From assembly GCA_903845065.1 (NCBI GenBank), contig CAIMWH010000370.1, positions 1 through 39,039 of the forward strand: a DNA stretch of 39,039 nucleotides, in the 5' to 3' direction. The stretch is from an uncultured Rhodospirillales bacterium (GTDB lineage Bacteria; Pseudomonadota; Alphaproteobacteria; Acetobacterales; Acetobacteraceae). The notes under the pieces were generated by a model. The model had not been told where the DNA came from. It searched no databases and saw only the letters and a list, made by a program, of their open reading frames with translations. Numbering within the stretch: the stretch's first letter is position 1; each line of letters begins with the position of its first letter. The translations under genes and the position numbers were made by a program. This document shows positions 19,456 to 28,317 of this stretch, one piece after another.

Positions 19456-20286
19456 ATGCGGCTGATGAGTTTCCAACTGGCCGATGGCCGCACAAGCTGG
19501 GGCGTGGTTGATGGGGAGGACGTGATCGATTGCGGCACGCTGGCGCCCGATCTTCGCGCCGCCCTCGCCGCCGGGCCGATCGCCGCACCCGCCGGGGCGC
19601 CGCGCCACGCGCTGAGCGCCGTGACCTTCCTGCCGCCCATCGGCAATCCCGACAAGATCATCTGCATCGGGCTGAACTACCTCACCCACATCCTCGAGGG
19701 CGGCCGCGACGTGCCGACCAAGCCCACCATCTTCACCCGCTGGGCCAACACACAGGTGGGCCACATGCAGCCGCTGATCCGGCCCACGGTGTCCGAAACC
19801 CTCGATTTCGAGGGCGAGATGGCGGTGGTGATCGGCAAGCAGTGCCGCCACGTGAAGCGGGCGGACGCGATGAGCGTCATCGCCGGCTATAGCTGCTACA
19901 ACGATGGCTCCGTGCGCGAATGGCAGCGCCACACCAGCCAGTTCACCCCGGGCAAGAACTTCCCCGGCACCGGCGGCTTCGGCCCCTGGATCGTCACGCC
20001 CGACGAACTCGGCGATATCTCCAAATCCGCCCTGACCACCCGCGTCAACGGCGCCGAGATGCAGCGCGCCACCATCGATGACCTGGTGTTCGATGTGCCG
20101 GCGCTGATCGAATACTGCTCCGCGTTCACCACCCTGGAACCCGGCGACGTCATCATCACCGGCACCACCGGCGGCGTGGGCGCCTATCGCCAGCCGCCGC
20201 TGTGGCTGAAGCCGGGTGACGTGGTGGAGGTCGAGGTGACCGGCATCGGCGTGCTGCGCAATTCGGTGGTGGCCGAGGACGTCTAG
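19456..20286 (+). CDS. Fumarylacetoacetate hydrolase family protein
   Basis: A 276-residue FAH-superfamily enzyme; members hydrolyse, decarboxylate or isomerise diketo-acid intermediates of aromatic degradation. The metal-binding triad is visible as Glu119 and Glu121 in DFEGEMAVVIGK and Asp150 in YNDGSVREWQ; His78 and Glu81 in LNYLTHILEGG match the catalytic positions. GTTGGVGAYRQPPLWLKPGD is the usual C-terminal signature region. Overall it resembles the 2-hydroxymuconate/ureidoglycolate-lyase-like subgroup, but the exact reaction cannot be fixed. AGGGAGAA precedes the start. It is divergent from the GntR-dioxygenase set and probably acts after ring cleavage. Confidence 0.93.
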   Translation: MRLMSFQLADGRTSWGVVDGEDVIDCGTLAPDLRAALAAGPIAAPAGAPRHALSAVTFLPPIGNPDKIICIGLNYLTHILEGGRDVPTKPTIFTRWANTQVGHMQPLIRPTVSETLDFEGEMAVVIGKQCRHVKRADAMSVIAGYSCYNDGSVREWQRHTSQFTPGKNFPGTGGFGPWIVTPDELGDISKSALTTRVNGAEMQRATIDDLVFDVPALIEYCSAFTTLEPGDVIITGTTGGVGAYRQPPLWLKPGDVVEVEVTGIGVLRNSVVAEDV

Positions 20287-20307
20287 ACCCGGCCCGCCCG
20301 CTGGAGC

Positions 20308-21786
20308 CTAGGCCATAGCCTCCAGCGGGTAGATCGGCACCCGGCGATGCCGGTAGATAAAGGTGGTGAGGTCCGCGGTGGTCACGCCGGGGGTCGCCAC
20401 CCAGATCATCTCGCGCGCAATCGGCTCCACCGCCGGGCGCGGCGAATGCACACCCTTGGCGATGAGGATCTTACAGTCGCGCGGCTCGATGCCGAGGCTG
20501 CGGAACTGTTGCAGGCTCATGGTGCCGCCGGGGTGGGTGATCAGCACGATGGCGTGGCCGTCATCGGTTTTTACCGCGGCACTCGGGCCATCGTTGAAGA
20601 AGCGGAAGCCGGCATGGGTGGGGCCGGTTTCCTCATACGCACCATCCGACAGTGCGGTGACAACGCCTTCGATGGCGAACGGAGCGCCGTGTTGGCCGTC
20701 GGTCTTGCCGCCAACCGTCATCGCGACACGCCCGCCGACGCCGGCGACTTGGCAGGCGCGCACGGCTTCGGGATCGCAGACGGCCTGGAGCAGGCCCCGG
20801 ATGCCCAGGCGGCGGGCGGCATGCAGCAGGAAGGTCGAATCGGCCGGACTGCCGCCGCCGACATTGTCCCCGACATCGAACAGCACGATCGGCCCCGCCG
20901 GCGCCGCATCGGCGCGCCGCAGCGCCTCGTCGATCGGCGTGCCGCCGGTATTCAGCGCCGCGCGCATCGACCACGCGGCATCGGCGAGTGTGCGGGCGAT
21001 CTCCTCGGCCAAAGCCGGATTGTTGTCGGTGATGGCGATGAAGGACATGCCCATCTCCACCACATCGGAATACGGATACCCCTCCACCACACTGATCGAC
21101 AGCACGCCCGGCCGCCGGCGCTGCTGGTCGGCGATGCGCAGCAGGTCGGCCATCGGATGGTCGTCGGTGCCCTGGTTGAGGATGTTGACCAGGACAAGCG
21201 GGGTTTGCAGCGCCACGATGGGGCGGATTTCGCCGCGCACCACGCGCAGGGTGAGGCGAGCACAGAGCACTGCCTGCTCATAGGCATCGATATGCGGATT
21301 GGTCTGGTAGACCGTGGTGATATCGGCGTTGTCGACCATCTGGTGCGAGATGTTGCCGTGCATATCGAGCGCCAGGCCGATGGGCACCTTGGGGCCAACC
21401 AGTTCGCGCACCCGGCGGACGAATTCGCCATCCGCATCGGGCCACGTTTCCGACACCGCTGCGCCGTGCTGGGCCAGCAGGATGGCATCCCACGGACCGT
21501 TGTCGCGGATGGCGGCGAGGATGCGGTCCATGATGTGGGCGATGGCTTCGTGGGTGATGGCGGCCATCGGGGTCAACCGGGTGAACACCAGCGGGACCAG
21601 TTCCACCTCGGGGTCCTCGGCGGCGGCGGCAAAAAAGCCGGCCAATGTGGATTGCGAGGTGGCGTATTCCCGCCGGATCGCCTCACCTTCGAGGATGCCG
21701 GAGCGGATGAACTTGTCCAGGCTGGCCGGCACCGACGAGAAGGTGTTCGACTCGTGCTGGAAGCCGGCGGTGGCGATACGGATCAT
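20308..21786 (-). CDS. M81 family metallopeptidase (MlrC-like)
   Basis: A 492-residue zinc-dependent enzyme of the MlrC group, named after a microcystin-degradation peptidase but widespread in bacteria without microcystin metabolism. The N-terminal domain begins MIRIATAGFQHESNTFS with His11, and the LDMHGN motif provides Asp141 and His143, fitting the metal site. The C-terminal MlrC domain includes DVGDNVGGGSPADST and VAMTVGGKTD. The start is the ATG at 21786; the frame continues upstream to 22011 but that part is antisense to the binding-protein gene. It is divergent from the peptide-type ABC importer operon, which suggests it processes an imported peptide or amide. Hydrolysis of a specific substrate is not shown by the sequence. 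Confidence 0.9.
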   Translation of the reverse strand: MIRIATAGFQHESNTFSSVPASLDKFIRSGILEGEAIRREYATSQSTLAGFFAAAAEDPEVELVPLVFTRLTPMAAITHEAIAHIMDRILAAIRDNGPWDAILLAQHGAAVSETWPDADGEFVRRVRELVGPKVPIGLALDMHGNISHQMVDNADITTVYQTNPHIDAYEQAVLCARLTLRVVRGEIRPIVALQTPLVLVNILNQGTDDHPMADLLRIADQQRRRPGVLSISVVEGYPYSDVVEMGMSFIAITDNNPALAEEIARTLADAAWSMRAALNTGGTPIDEALRRADAAPAGPIVLFDVGDNVGGGSPADSTFLLHAARRLGIRGLLQAVCDPEAVRACQVAGVGGRVAMTVGGKTDGQHGAPFAIEGVVTALSDGAYEETGPTHAGFRFFNDGPSAAVKTDDGHAIVLITHPGGTMSLQQFRSLGIEPRDCKILIAKGVHSPRPAVEPIAREMIWVATPGVTTADLTTFIYRHRRVPIYPLEAMA

Positions 21787-21914
21787 TGCGAGGGACCTGC
21801 GCCTGTTGATTGCGGCAACACTGGCCCAGGCCGCGATTGATTCCAAGCCGGCGCCTTGCTGGCGGGGCGCAACACGGTCTAGCGTTCCGGCACGACAAAA
21901 AGGGAGACAAGACC

Positions 21915-23486
21915 ATGCCGGACCATGGATCCGCGGCCTCGCCCTCAAGCGGAGACCTTGCGCGGCGCAGCCTGCTGCGCTTCGCCGTCGCCGGCCCGGT
22001 GCTGGGTGCACTGCCCGCTTTCGCCCAATCCGCCCCCAAGCGCGGCGGCCGGCTCACCATCGGTGCGGACGCCGATCCGATCGGGCTCGACCCGACGACC
22101 CTGGCGGCCTTCTCCTCCTATGATTTCACCGCGCTGCTCTATTCCGGCCTGCTGCGCTGGAACGCCGACATGAAGGTGGAGCCCGACCTCGCCACCTGCT
22201 TCGAGCAGCCCAATGACACCACCTACGTCTTCAAGCTGCGCAGCGGGGTGAAGTTCCACAATGGCCAGGTGTTTGACGCCGAGGATGTGAAATACACCTT
22301 CGACCGCATTCGTGACCCGGCCACCGCCAGCCCCAACGCCGCCATCTTCGCCTCCATCAAGGCCGTCACGGTGATCGACCCGCTCACCGTGCGCTTCGAA
22401 CTCACCGCCCCCAACGCGGCCTTCCTCAGCTACATCGCCACCAACCCGATCGGCGTGATCGTGCCGCGCGGCGTGGCGGACCTGAACACCAAGCCGGTGG
22501 GCACCGGCCCGTTCATCTTCGAGTCCTACCAGCCCAACCAGGTGTTCACCCTCAAGGCCAACCCGGCCTACTACGAGCAGGGCCTGCCCTATCTTGGCGA
22601 GGTGGCGTTCCGCTTCTTCAAGGACCAGGCCTCGCTGACCTCCGCACTGCGCTCCAAGGCGATCGACATGACCTGGTTCAAGGACCCGAAAGTGTCCGCC
22701 CAGATCGTGCGCACCTCGCCGGACCTGGTGTCCGCGCCCGGCAAGACCACCCGCACCTTCCCGGTATGGATGAACCTGAAATCCGGCCCGCTCGCCGATG
22801 TGCGGGTGCGCCGCGCCCTGAGCCTCGCCACCGATCGCAAGGCTTGCCTGGAAACCGTGCTCGGCGGCTCCGGCAAGGTGGCCGCGATGGTGCCGGAGAG
22901 CCATGTCGGCGGCTACGACGGGGTGGGCGAGATGCCCTACTACAAAACCGACATCGCGGCGGCGAAGAAGCTGCTCGCCGAGGCCGGGCACCCCGGCGGC
23001 ATCGATCTCGGTGACTACATCTGCGTCGCCGCCAACCCGCTCGATGTGGCCTGTGCGCAAATTCTCCAGCAGCAATGGGCCGAGGCCGGCATCAAGGTCG
23101 CCATCAAGCCGATGGAGACCGCGCCGCTCATCACCATGTGGGTGAAGGGCGAGTTCCCCACCTTGCTGTCCATCGCGCTGAGTTGGAGTCCAGACCCGGA
23201 CGCCATCCTGTCGCGCATCATCTCTACGAGCGCATCCGGCAAGGCGCTCGGCATGGCGGATACCCAGCTCGACAGCATGATTATCGACGCCCGCACCCTG
23301 CTGGACCGCACCAAACGCGCCGCCGCCTACCTCGATATCCAGCGCCGCATCAACGACCAGGCCTACGTGCTGGACATCTACCAGTATCCGCTGCGCTGGG
23401 AGGCGTGGTGGAACTATGCCAAGGGCTACGTGCCGCTGGCCGCCAATATCCGCACCTTCGTACGCACCACCTGGATCGACAAATAG
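21915..23486 (+). CDS. Peptide/nickel-type ABC transporter substrate-binding protein (SBP family 5)
   Basis: A 523-residue periplasmic binding protein. The N-terminus carries a twin-arginine-like signal (ARRSLLRFAVAGPVLG, Arg17-Arg18, cleavage probably after AFA near 37), suggesting Tat export. The mature part begins GGRLTIGADADPIGLDP and contains the family segment LATCFEQPNDTTYVFKLRSGVKFHNGQVF, as well as DVRVRRALSLATDRKA. The family binds peptides, nickel, opines or glycosides, and the ligand is unknown here. AGGGAGA precedes the ATG. It heads a plus-strand operon of two permeases and two ATPases, followed by an oxidoreductase gene. Confidence 0.94.
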   Translation: MPDHGSAASPSSGDLARRSLLRFAVAGPVLGALPAFAQSAPKRGGRLTIGADADPIGLDPTTLAAFSSYDFTALLYSGLLRWNADMKVEPDLATCFEQPNDTTYVFKLRSGVKFHNGQVFDAEDVKYTFDRIRDPATASPNAAIFASIKAVTVIDPLTVRFELTAPNAAFLSYIATNPIGVIVPRGVADLNTKPVGTGPFIFESYQPNQVFTLKANPAYYEQGLPYLGEVAFRFFKDQASLTSALRSKAIDMTWFKDPKVSAQIVRTSPDLVSAPGKTTRTFPVWMNLKSGPLADVRVRRALSLATDRKACLETVLGGSGKVAAMVPESHVGGYDGVGEMPYYKTDIAAAKKLLAEAGHPGGIDLGDYICVAANPLDVACAQILQQQWAEAGIKVAIKPMETAPLITMWVKGEFPTLLSIALSWSPDPDAILSRIISTSASGKALGMADTQLDSMIIDARTLLDRTKRAAAYLDIQRRINDQAYVLDIYQYPLRWEAWWNYAKGYVPLAANIRTFVRTTWIDK

Positions 23487-23514
23487 GGCGCAGCCGGGCG
23501 CGCGGGAGCCTGCC

Positions 23515-24459
23515 GTGATCCGCATGGTGGCCACGCGCCTCGCGCTGACGCTGCCGATCCTGCTCGGGGTGTCCATCGTGGCGTTCGTGCTGATGCGCAC
23601 CCTGCCCGGTGATTTCGTGCAGGCCTCGGCCGGCACCACGGCTGTGTCCGAGGAGGTGCTGCAAACCGCGCGGCACAATCTCGGGCTGGACCGGCCTTTG
23701 TGGCGGCAATACGCCACCTGGATCGGCGGCGCCGTCACCGGCGATCTCGGCACCTCCTTCGCCACCCACCGCCCGGTGGTGGGCGAAATCTTCCCCCGCC
23801 TGGCCGTCACCGGCGAACTCACCCTGATTGCCGGGCTGATGGCGATGACGCTGGGGGTCGCCACCGGCCTCGCCTCCGCCCGCCTGCGCGGCACCACGGA
23901 CTGGGTGGTGCGCGGGTTCAACAGCCTGCTGCTGGCGGTGCCGAATTTCGTCATCGCCACCCTGATCGTGCTGCTATTCGGGCTGTATTTCCCCGAAGTG
24001 GGCATTTTCAACTACGTCGCCTTCGCCACCGACCCGCGCGGCAACCTCGCCAGCCTGCTGTTGCCGGGAATTTCCCTGGCGCTGACGGTGTCGGTGACGA
24101 TCTCGGAGAACACCCGCGCCGCCGTGCTGGAGGTTGCGAGCCAGGACTATGTGATGGTGGCGCGCGCCAAGGGCCTGCGCTCATCGACCGTGCTGCTGCA
24201 CTACCTCGTGCGCAACGCACTCACGCCGGTAATCACCGTGACCGGGCTGCAACTCGCGGCCCTCCTCGGCGGCAGCATCCTGATCGAGACCATCTTCACC
24301 ATTCCCGGCATGGGGCAGTACCTGTTCGATTCCATCTCCAACCGCGACTATCCTGCCATCCAGGCCATCGTGCTGGTGGCCGCCACCATCGTGCTGCTGA
24401 TGAACGTGGTGGTGGATATCGCCTATGCCCGGGTGGATGCGCGGGTGAGCTATGAGTGA
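23515..24459 (+). CDS. Peptide-type ABC transporter permease (DppB/OppB family)
   Basis: Inner-membrane permease, 314 residues with six predicted helices. It starts with the family pattern VATRLALTLPILLGVSIVAFVLMRTLPGD and ends with LIETIFTIPGMGQYLFDSISNRDYPAIQ; the cytoplasmic EAA-like loop is DYVMVARAKGLRSSTVLLHYLVRNAL. I start at the GTG at 23515, with GGGAG six bases upstream; an ATG three codons later is too far from it. It overlaps the next permease gene by eight bases. Confidence 0.94.
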   Translation: MIRMVATRLALTLPILLGVSIVAFVLMRTLPGDFVQASAGTTAVSEEVLQTARHNLGLDRPLWRQYATWIGGAVTGDLGTSFATHRPVVGEIFPRLAVTGELTLIAGLMAMTLGVATGLASARLRGTTDWVVRGFNSLLLAVPNFVIATLIVLLFGLYFPEVGIFNYVAFATDPRGNLASLLLPGISLALTVSVTISENTRAAVLEVASQDYVMVARAKGLRSSTVLLHYLVRNALTPVITVTGLQLAALLGGSILIETIFTIPGMGQYLFDSISNRDYPAIQAIVLVAATIVLLMNVVVDIAYARVDARVSYE

Positions 24460-25279
24460 GGCCGCCGCGCCCCGCGGAACCGGCCGGTTGCTGGTGATCG
24501 TCGGCGCGGTGATGCTGGCGGCGTTGCTGGCGCTGGTGATCCTGGGGCCGTGGATCGCCCCCTACAGCCCCTCCAAGACCTCGGCCGGATCGCTCGCCGG
24601 GCCCACCGCGCAGCACTGGCTCGGCACCGATTCCATCGGGCGCGATGTGCTGAGCCGCCTCATCATCGGCGGGCGCGGCACCCTGCTCATCACCGTCGCG
24701 GCGGTAGCGATAGCGCTGGCGGCCGGCCTGCTGCTCGGCCTCACGTCCGGCTATGTGGGCGGACGCACCGACCAGGTCATCATGCGCCTGCTCGATGTGG
24801 TGTTCGCCTTCCCGGTGTTCCTGCTGGCCATCGCGGTGGTGGCCGCCCTCGGGCCAACCTTGCGCAACCTCATCCTCACCATCGCCATCGTCTACACGCC
24901 AACCCTCGCCCGCGTGGTGCGCGGCCCAGTGCTGAGCGTGAAACGATGGGACCATGTGGAGGCCGCCCGCAGCGTCGGCGTGGGGGAGTTCACCATCGCG
25001 GTGCGCCACGTGCTGCCGCTGGTGATTTCGCCGGTGCTGGTGCAGACCAGCCTGACCCTGGCCAACACCATCTTCACCGTCACCGCGCTGTCCTTCCTCG
25101 GCCTCGGCCCACCGCCGCCCGATCCCAACTGGGGCAGCATGCTGGCCGACGCGCGGCAGTTCATGGAACTCGCCCCGCTCACCGTGATCGGCCCGGCGGT
25201 GGCCATCGTGTTCGCCTCCCTCACCTTCGTCGTGCTGGCCAACGGCCTGCGCGAAGTGCTTGACGTGGCGGGCCGGTGA
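24452..25279 (+). CDS. Peptide-type ABC transporter permease (DppC/OppC family)
   Basis: Second permease, 275 residues. One N-terminal helix (about 12-32) is followed by the conserved periplasmic segment GPTAQHWLGTDSIGRDVLSRLI, then five helices and the EAA loop DHVEAARSVGVGEFTIAVRHVLP. The C-terminal part (LGLGPPPPDPNWGSMLADAR) is diagnostic of DppC-type proteins. It overlaps the preceding gene by eight bases and the following ATPase gene by four (GTGA), indicating coupled translation of the membrane and ATPase subunits. Confidence 0.95.
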   Translation: MSEAAAPRGTGRLLVIVGAVMLAALLALVILGPWIAPYSPSKTSAGSLAGPTAQHWLGTDSIGRDVLSRLIIGGRGTLLITVAAVAIALAAGLLLGLTSGYVGGRTDQVIMRLLDVVFAFPVFLLAIAVVAALGPTLRNLILTIAIVYTPTLARVVRGPVLSVKRWDHVEAARSVGVGEFTIAVRHVLPLVISPVLVQTSLTLANTIFTVTALSFLGLGPPPPDPNWGSMLADARQFMELAPLTVIGPAVAIVFASLTFVVLANGLREVLDVAGR

Positions 25280-26079
25280 CGGACGCCCCCCCTCCCTTGC
25301 TCGATGTGCGCGGCCTGACCGCGGCATTCGGGCGGGCGGCGCCGGTGGTGCGGGACATCTCGTTCCATGTCGCACCCGGCGAAGCGGTCGGCTTCGTCGG
25401 CGAGTCGGGCAGCGGCAAAAGCGTCACCGCCCGGGCGGTGCTCCGGCTGGCGCCCGAGGGCTCGCCGCTGGTGTGGGGTGGGCAGATCCTCTACGGCGGG
25501 CAGGACCTGCTGCGCCTCGACGAGCACGCCATGCGCGGCATACGCGGCCGCCGCATCGCCATGGTGTTCCAGGACCCGATGTCCTCGCTCAACCCCGTGA
25601 TGACGGTGGGCGCCCAGATCGACGACATGCTGATGCAGCACATGGGCCTGTCGCGCCGCGCCGCCCGACGGCGCACCGTGGACCTCCTCGGCCTGGTCGG
25701 CATCCGCGATCCCGCGATGCGGGCGGATGACCATCCGCACCAGTTCTCCGGCGGCATGCGCCAGCGCGTGCTGATCGCCATCGCGGTATCCTGCGAGCCC
25801 GACCTGCTGATCGCCGACGAACCCACCACGGCGCTCGACGTCACCGTGCAAGCTCAAATCCTGCGCCTGCTGATGCGGTTGCGGCGCGAGCTTGGCATGG
25901 CGCTGATGCTGATTTCCCACGATTTCGGGGTGATCGCCGGCATGGTGGAGCGCGTGCACGTGATGCAGGGCGGCGAGATCGTCGAAACCGGCGACGTGGA
26001 CGCATTGTTTGCCGCGCCGCGCCATCCCTACACCCGGGCACTGCTGGACGCGGTGCCCCGCCTGGATGCCCGCCGATGA
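25276..26079 (+). CDS. Peptide-type ABC transporter ATP-binding protein (DppD family)
   Basis: ATPase subunit, 267 residues from a GTG that overlaps the permease stop. Walker A is GESGSGKS (42-49); QDPMSSLNP is the Q-loop region, FSGGMRQR the signature, and [13 protein letters not shown] the Walker B; the switch histidine is in [12 protein letters not shown]. It stops soon after [18 protein letters not shown] and so lacks the C-terminal extension with cysteines common in DppD/OppD proteins of about 320 residues. The stop overlaps the start of the partner ATPase gene (ATGA). Confidence 0.94.
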   Translation: MTDAPPPLLDVRGLTAAFGRAAPVVRDISFHVAPGEAVGFVGESGSGKSVTARAVLRLAPEGSPLVWGGQILYGGQDLLRLDEHAMRGIRGRRIAMVFQDPMSSLNPVMTVGAQIDDMLMQHMGLSRRAARRRTVDLLGLVGIRDPAMRADDHPHQFSGGMRQRVLIAIAVSCEPDLLIADEPTTALDVTVQAQILRLLMRLRRELGMALMLISHDFGVIAGMVERVHVMQGGEIVETGDVDALFAAPRHPYTRALLDAVPRLDARR

Positions 26080-27044
26080 GCGCTCCGCTGCTGCGCGTCC
26101 GCGATCTGTGCGTCAGCTTCCCCGCGCGGCGCGGCCGGGCGCCGGTGCGCGCGGTGGATCAGGTCTCGTTCGATATTGCCCCCGGCCAGACGCTCGGGCT
26201 GGTCGGTGAATCCGGCTCCGGCAAAACCACCACCGGCCGGGCGATCCTGCAATTGCAGGCTGCCAGCAGCGGCTCGGTGCAGTTGCTCGGCCGCGAATTG
26301 ACCGCCATGTCGGGTCGTGACCTGCGCGCGATGCGGCGGCACATGCAGTTCGTGTTGCAGAACCCCTATTCCAGCCTCCATCCCCGGATGACAGTGGCGA
26401 ACACCCTCGCCGAACCCCTCGCCGTGCACCGCTCCGTACCGCGACACGCCATCCCCGAACGGGTGGCGGAGTTGATGACGCTGGTCGGCATGGACCCCGC
26501 GGTGGTGAACCGCTATCCGCACGAATTCTCCGGCGGCCAGCGCCAGCGTATCGTCATCGCCCGGGCGCTCGCGGTGAACCCCGATTTCGTGGTCTGCGAC
26601 GAACCCGTCTCGGCGCTGGACGTGCGCACCCAGGCGCAGATCGTGGACCTGTTGCAGCATCTCCAGGCGCGTCTCGGCCTGTCCTATCTGTTCATCGCGC
26701 ATGATCTCGCGGTGGTCCGTGCCGTCGCGCACCGGGTGGCGGTGATGTATGGCGGGCGCATCGTGGAACTCGGCAATGCCGCGCAGGTCTACGAGAACCC
26801 GGCGCATCCCTACACGCGCAACCTGCTGGACGCGGTGCCGGTGGTCGATCCGGCCCGCCAACGCGCGCTGCTGGCGGAGGCCGCTGCCGACCCTGATTTT
26901 CGCGGCCGGGAGGGCGAGCCCGGCCCCTGCGTTTTCGGCACCGACCATGCCGCCACCGCGACGGCACACTGGCACGACATCGCCCCCGGCCATGGCGTGT
27001 CCTGCCGGTTCTGGCCCCCCGGCGCGGCGCCCGATAGCCGGTAG
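26076..27044 (+). CDS. Peptide-type ABC transporter ATP-binding protein (DppF family)
   Basis: Second ATPase subunit, 322 residues. Walker A is GESGSGKT (44-51); QNPYSSLHPRMTV is the Q-loop region, FSGGQRQRIVIARAL the signature, FVVCDEPVSALDV the Walker B, and LFIAHDLAVV holds the switch histidine. Unlike its partner, it keeps a C-terminal extension (from about 245) with the oligopeptide-transporter tail containing two cysteines (PCVFGT and VSCRFWPPG). It completes a full importer; the FAD oxidoreductase gene starts about 50 bases later on the same strand. Confidence 0.94.
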   Translation: MSAPLLRVRDLCVSFPARRGRAPVRAVDQVSFDIAPGQTLGLVGESGSGKTTTGRAILQLQAASSGSVQLLGRELTAMSGRDLRAMRRHMQFVLQNPYSSLHPRMTVANTLAEPLAVHRSVPRHAIPERVAELMTLVGMDPAVVNRYPHEFSGGQRQRIVIARALAVNPDFVVCDEPVSALDVRTQAQIVDLLQHLQARLGLSYLFIAHDLAVVRAVAHRVAVMYGGRIVELGNAAQVYENPAHPYTRNLLDAVPVVDPARQRALLAEAAADPDFRGREGEPGPCVFGTDHAATATAHWHDIAPGHGVSCRFWPPGAAPDSR

Positions 27045-27095
27045 CGCACCGGGCGGCACTTGCACGCCTGTCACGCCGCGGCGTACATCGGTGGC

Positions 27096-28244
27096 ATGGA
27101 AGCGCACGTCACGGACTGCATCGTCATCGGCGCCGGCATCGCCGGGGCAACCGCCGCCGCCCATCTCGCCCCGGACCACAAGGTCATGCTGATCGAGGCC
27201 GAAGAGGCGGCGGGCTACCACACTTCCGGGAGGTCGGCCGCGCTGTGGGTTGCCAACGGCGGCCCGCATTACGAGCGCGCACTGGCGCAGGCGTCCTTCG
27301 CTTTCCTCCACGCGCCGCCCCAAGGCTTCGCCACCACGCCGATCCTGACCGAGCGCCCGGTCGCTTTCGCGGTGCCGGAGGACCAATTGGCCGACCTGCA
27401 CACTATTCTGTCCACCCGCCGCAACATCCGCGAAATCACGGTGGCCGCGCTGCGCAACATGATCCCGGCCATTCGCCCCGGCTACGCGGTGGCGGCAGCG
27501 CTGGAGACCGGCAACTACGATATCGACGTCGATGTGCTGTTGCAGGGATACCTGCGGCTGGCCCGCACGCATGGCGCCGAGGTGGCGTTCCGCCGGCGTT
27601 CACAGCGCATCGCGCGCCGGCATGGCAGATGGGAGGTCGAGACCACCTCGGGCGCGGTGATCCAGGCCCGCGTGCTGGTCAACGCCGCCGGCGCCTGGGG
27701 CGATGAGGTGGCTACCCAGGCCGGCATCCACCCGCTCGGCCTGGTGCCGAAGCGACGCACAGCGGTGCTGATCGATCCGGCGCCGTTCGTGGTGGCGCAA
27801 TGGCCGCGCCTCTACGATCCCCGGCGCAGTTGGTACTGCAAACCGGAGGCCCGCACCCGGCTGATGATCTCCCCCGCCGATGCCACGCCCACCCATGCGC
27901 ATGACGTGCAGCCCGAGGAGATCGACATCGCGATCACCATCGAGCGCATGCAGCAGGTGCTGGACATCCCGGTGCGCCGGGTGGAACGCACCTGGGCCGG
28001 GCTGCGCACCTTCACCCCGGATGGCGCGTTCGCCTTCGGCGCGGCGGCGGAGGGCGATGGCTTCTTCTGGTTCGTCGGCCAGGGCGGTGACGGCATCCTG
28101 ACCTCGGCCGCCGCCGGGCGCCTGCTCGCGGACCTGGTCGGCGGACGCGCGCCGGACTGGCTGCCCGGTGCGGACCGCCTCCTGCCCACCATCGATCCCC
28201 GCCGCTTCGGGGCCGCGCCGGTTCGGGCACACCCAGCGGCGTGA
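27096..28244 (+). CDS. FAD-dependent oxidoreductase, DAO (D-amino acid oxidase-like) family
   Basis: A 382-residue flavoprotein. The N-terminal dinucleotide-binding fold has GAGIAG (12-17, GxGxxG) and an acidic end of strand 2 (LIEAEEAAGYHTSGRSAAL), the latter typical of DadA, glycine oxidase and related amine-oxidising enzymes. A second FAD contact is RVLVNAAGAWGDEVA, and the C-terminal part has FFWFVGQGGDGILTSAAAGRL. It probably oxidises an amino acid or other amine. I choose the ATG at 27096; a TTG at 27060 would add 12 residues that do not look conserved. It follows the peptide-type importer operon and may act on the imported compound. The aminotransferase gene downstream is convergent. 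Confidence 0.9.
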   Translation: MEAHVTDCIVIGAGIAGATAAAHLAPDHKVMLIEAEEAAGYHTSGRSAALWVANGGPHYERALAQASFAFLHAPPQGFATTPILTERPVAFAVPEDQLADLHTILSTRRNIREITVAALRNMIPAIRPGYAVAAALETGNYDIDVDVLLQGYLRLARTHGAEVAFRRRSQRIARRHGRWEVETTSGAVIQARVLVNAAGAWGDEVATQAGIHPLGLVPKRRTAVLIDPAPFVVAQWPRLYDPRRSWYCKPEARTRLMISPADATPTHAHDVQPEEIDIAITIERMQQVLDIPVRRVERTWAGLRTFTPDGAFAFGAAAEGDGFFWFVGQGGDGILTSAAAGRLLADLVGGRAPDWLPGADRLLPTIDPRRFGAAPVRAHPAA

Positions 28245-28264
28245 TGGTATCCTCCCCGCGCGGC

Positions 28265-28287
28265 ATGACCCCGAGCCTCGGCGTCAT
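28265..28287. terminator. Possible bidirectional hairpin between convergent genes
   Basis: In the 73-base gap between the convergent oxidoreductase and aminotransferase genes, ATGAC and GTCAT form the outer arms and CCGA/TCGG the inner arms of an imperfect hairpin with one C:C mismatch. There is no T-run on either side, so intrinsic termination is uncertain. Confidence 0.3.
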
Positions 28288-28317
28288 CCCCATCGAGTAG
28301 GACGGCCTCCGGCGCCC

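Noticed and set aside
20308-21786. Microcystin degradation (mlr) cluster
   Set aside because: Only an MlrC-like family member is present; no mlrA, mlrB or mlrD genes are nearby, and the family is widespread.
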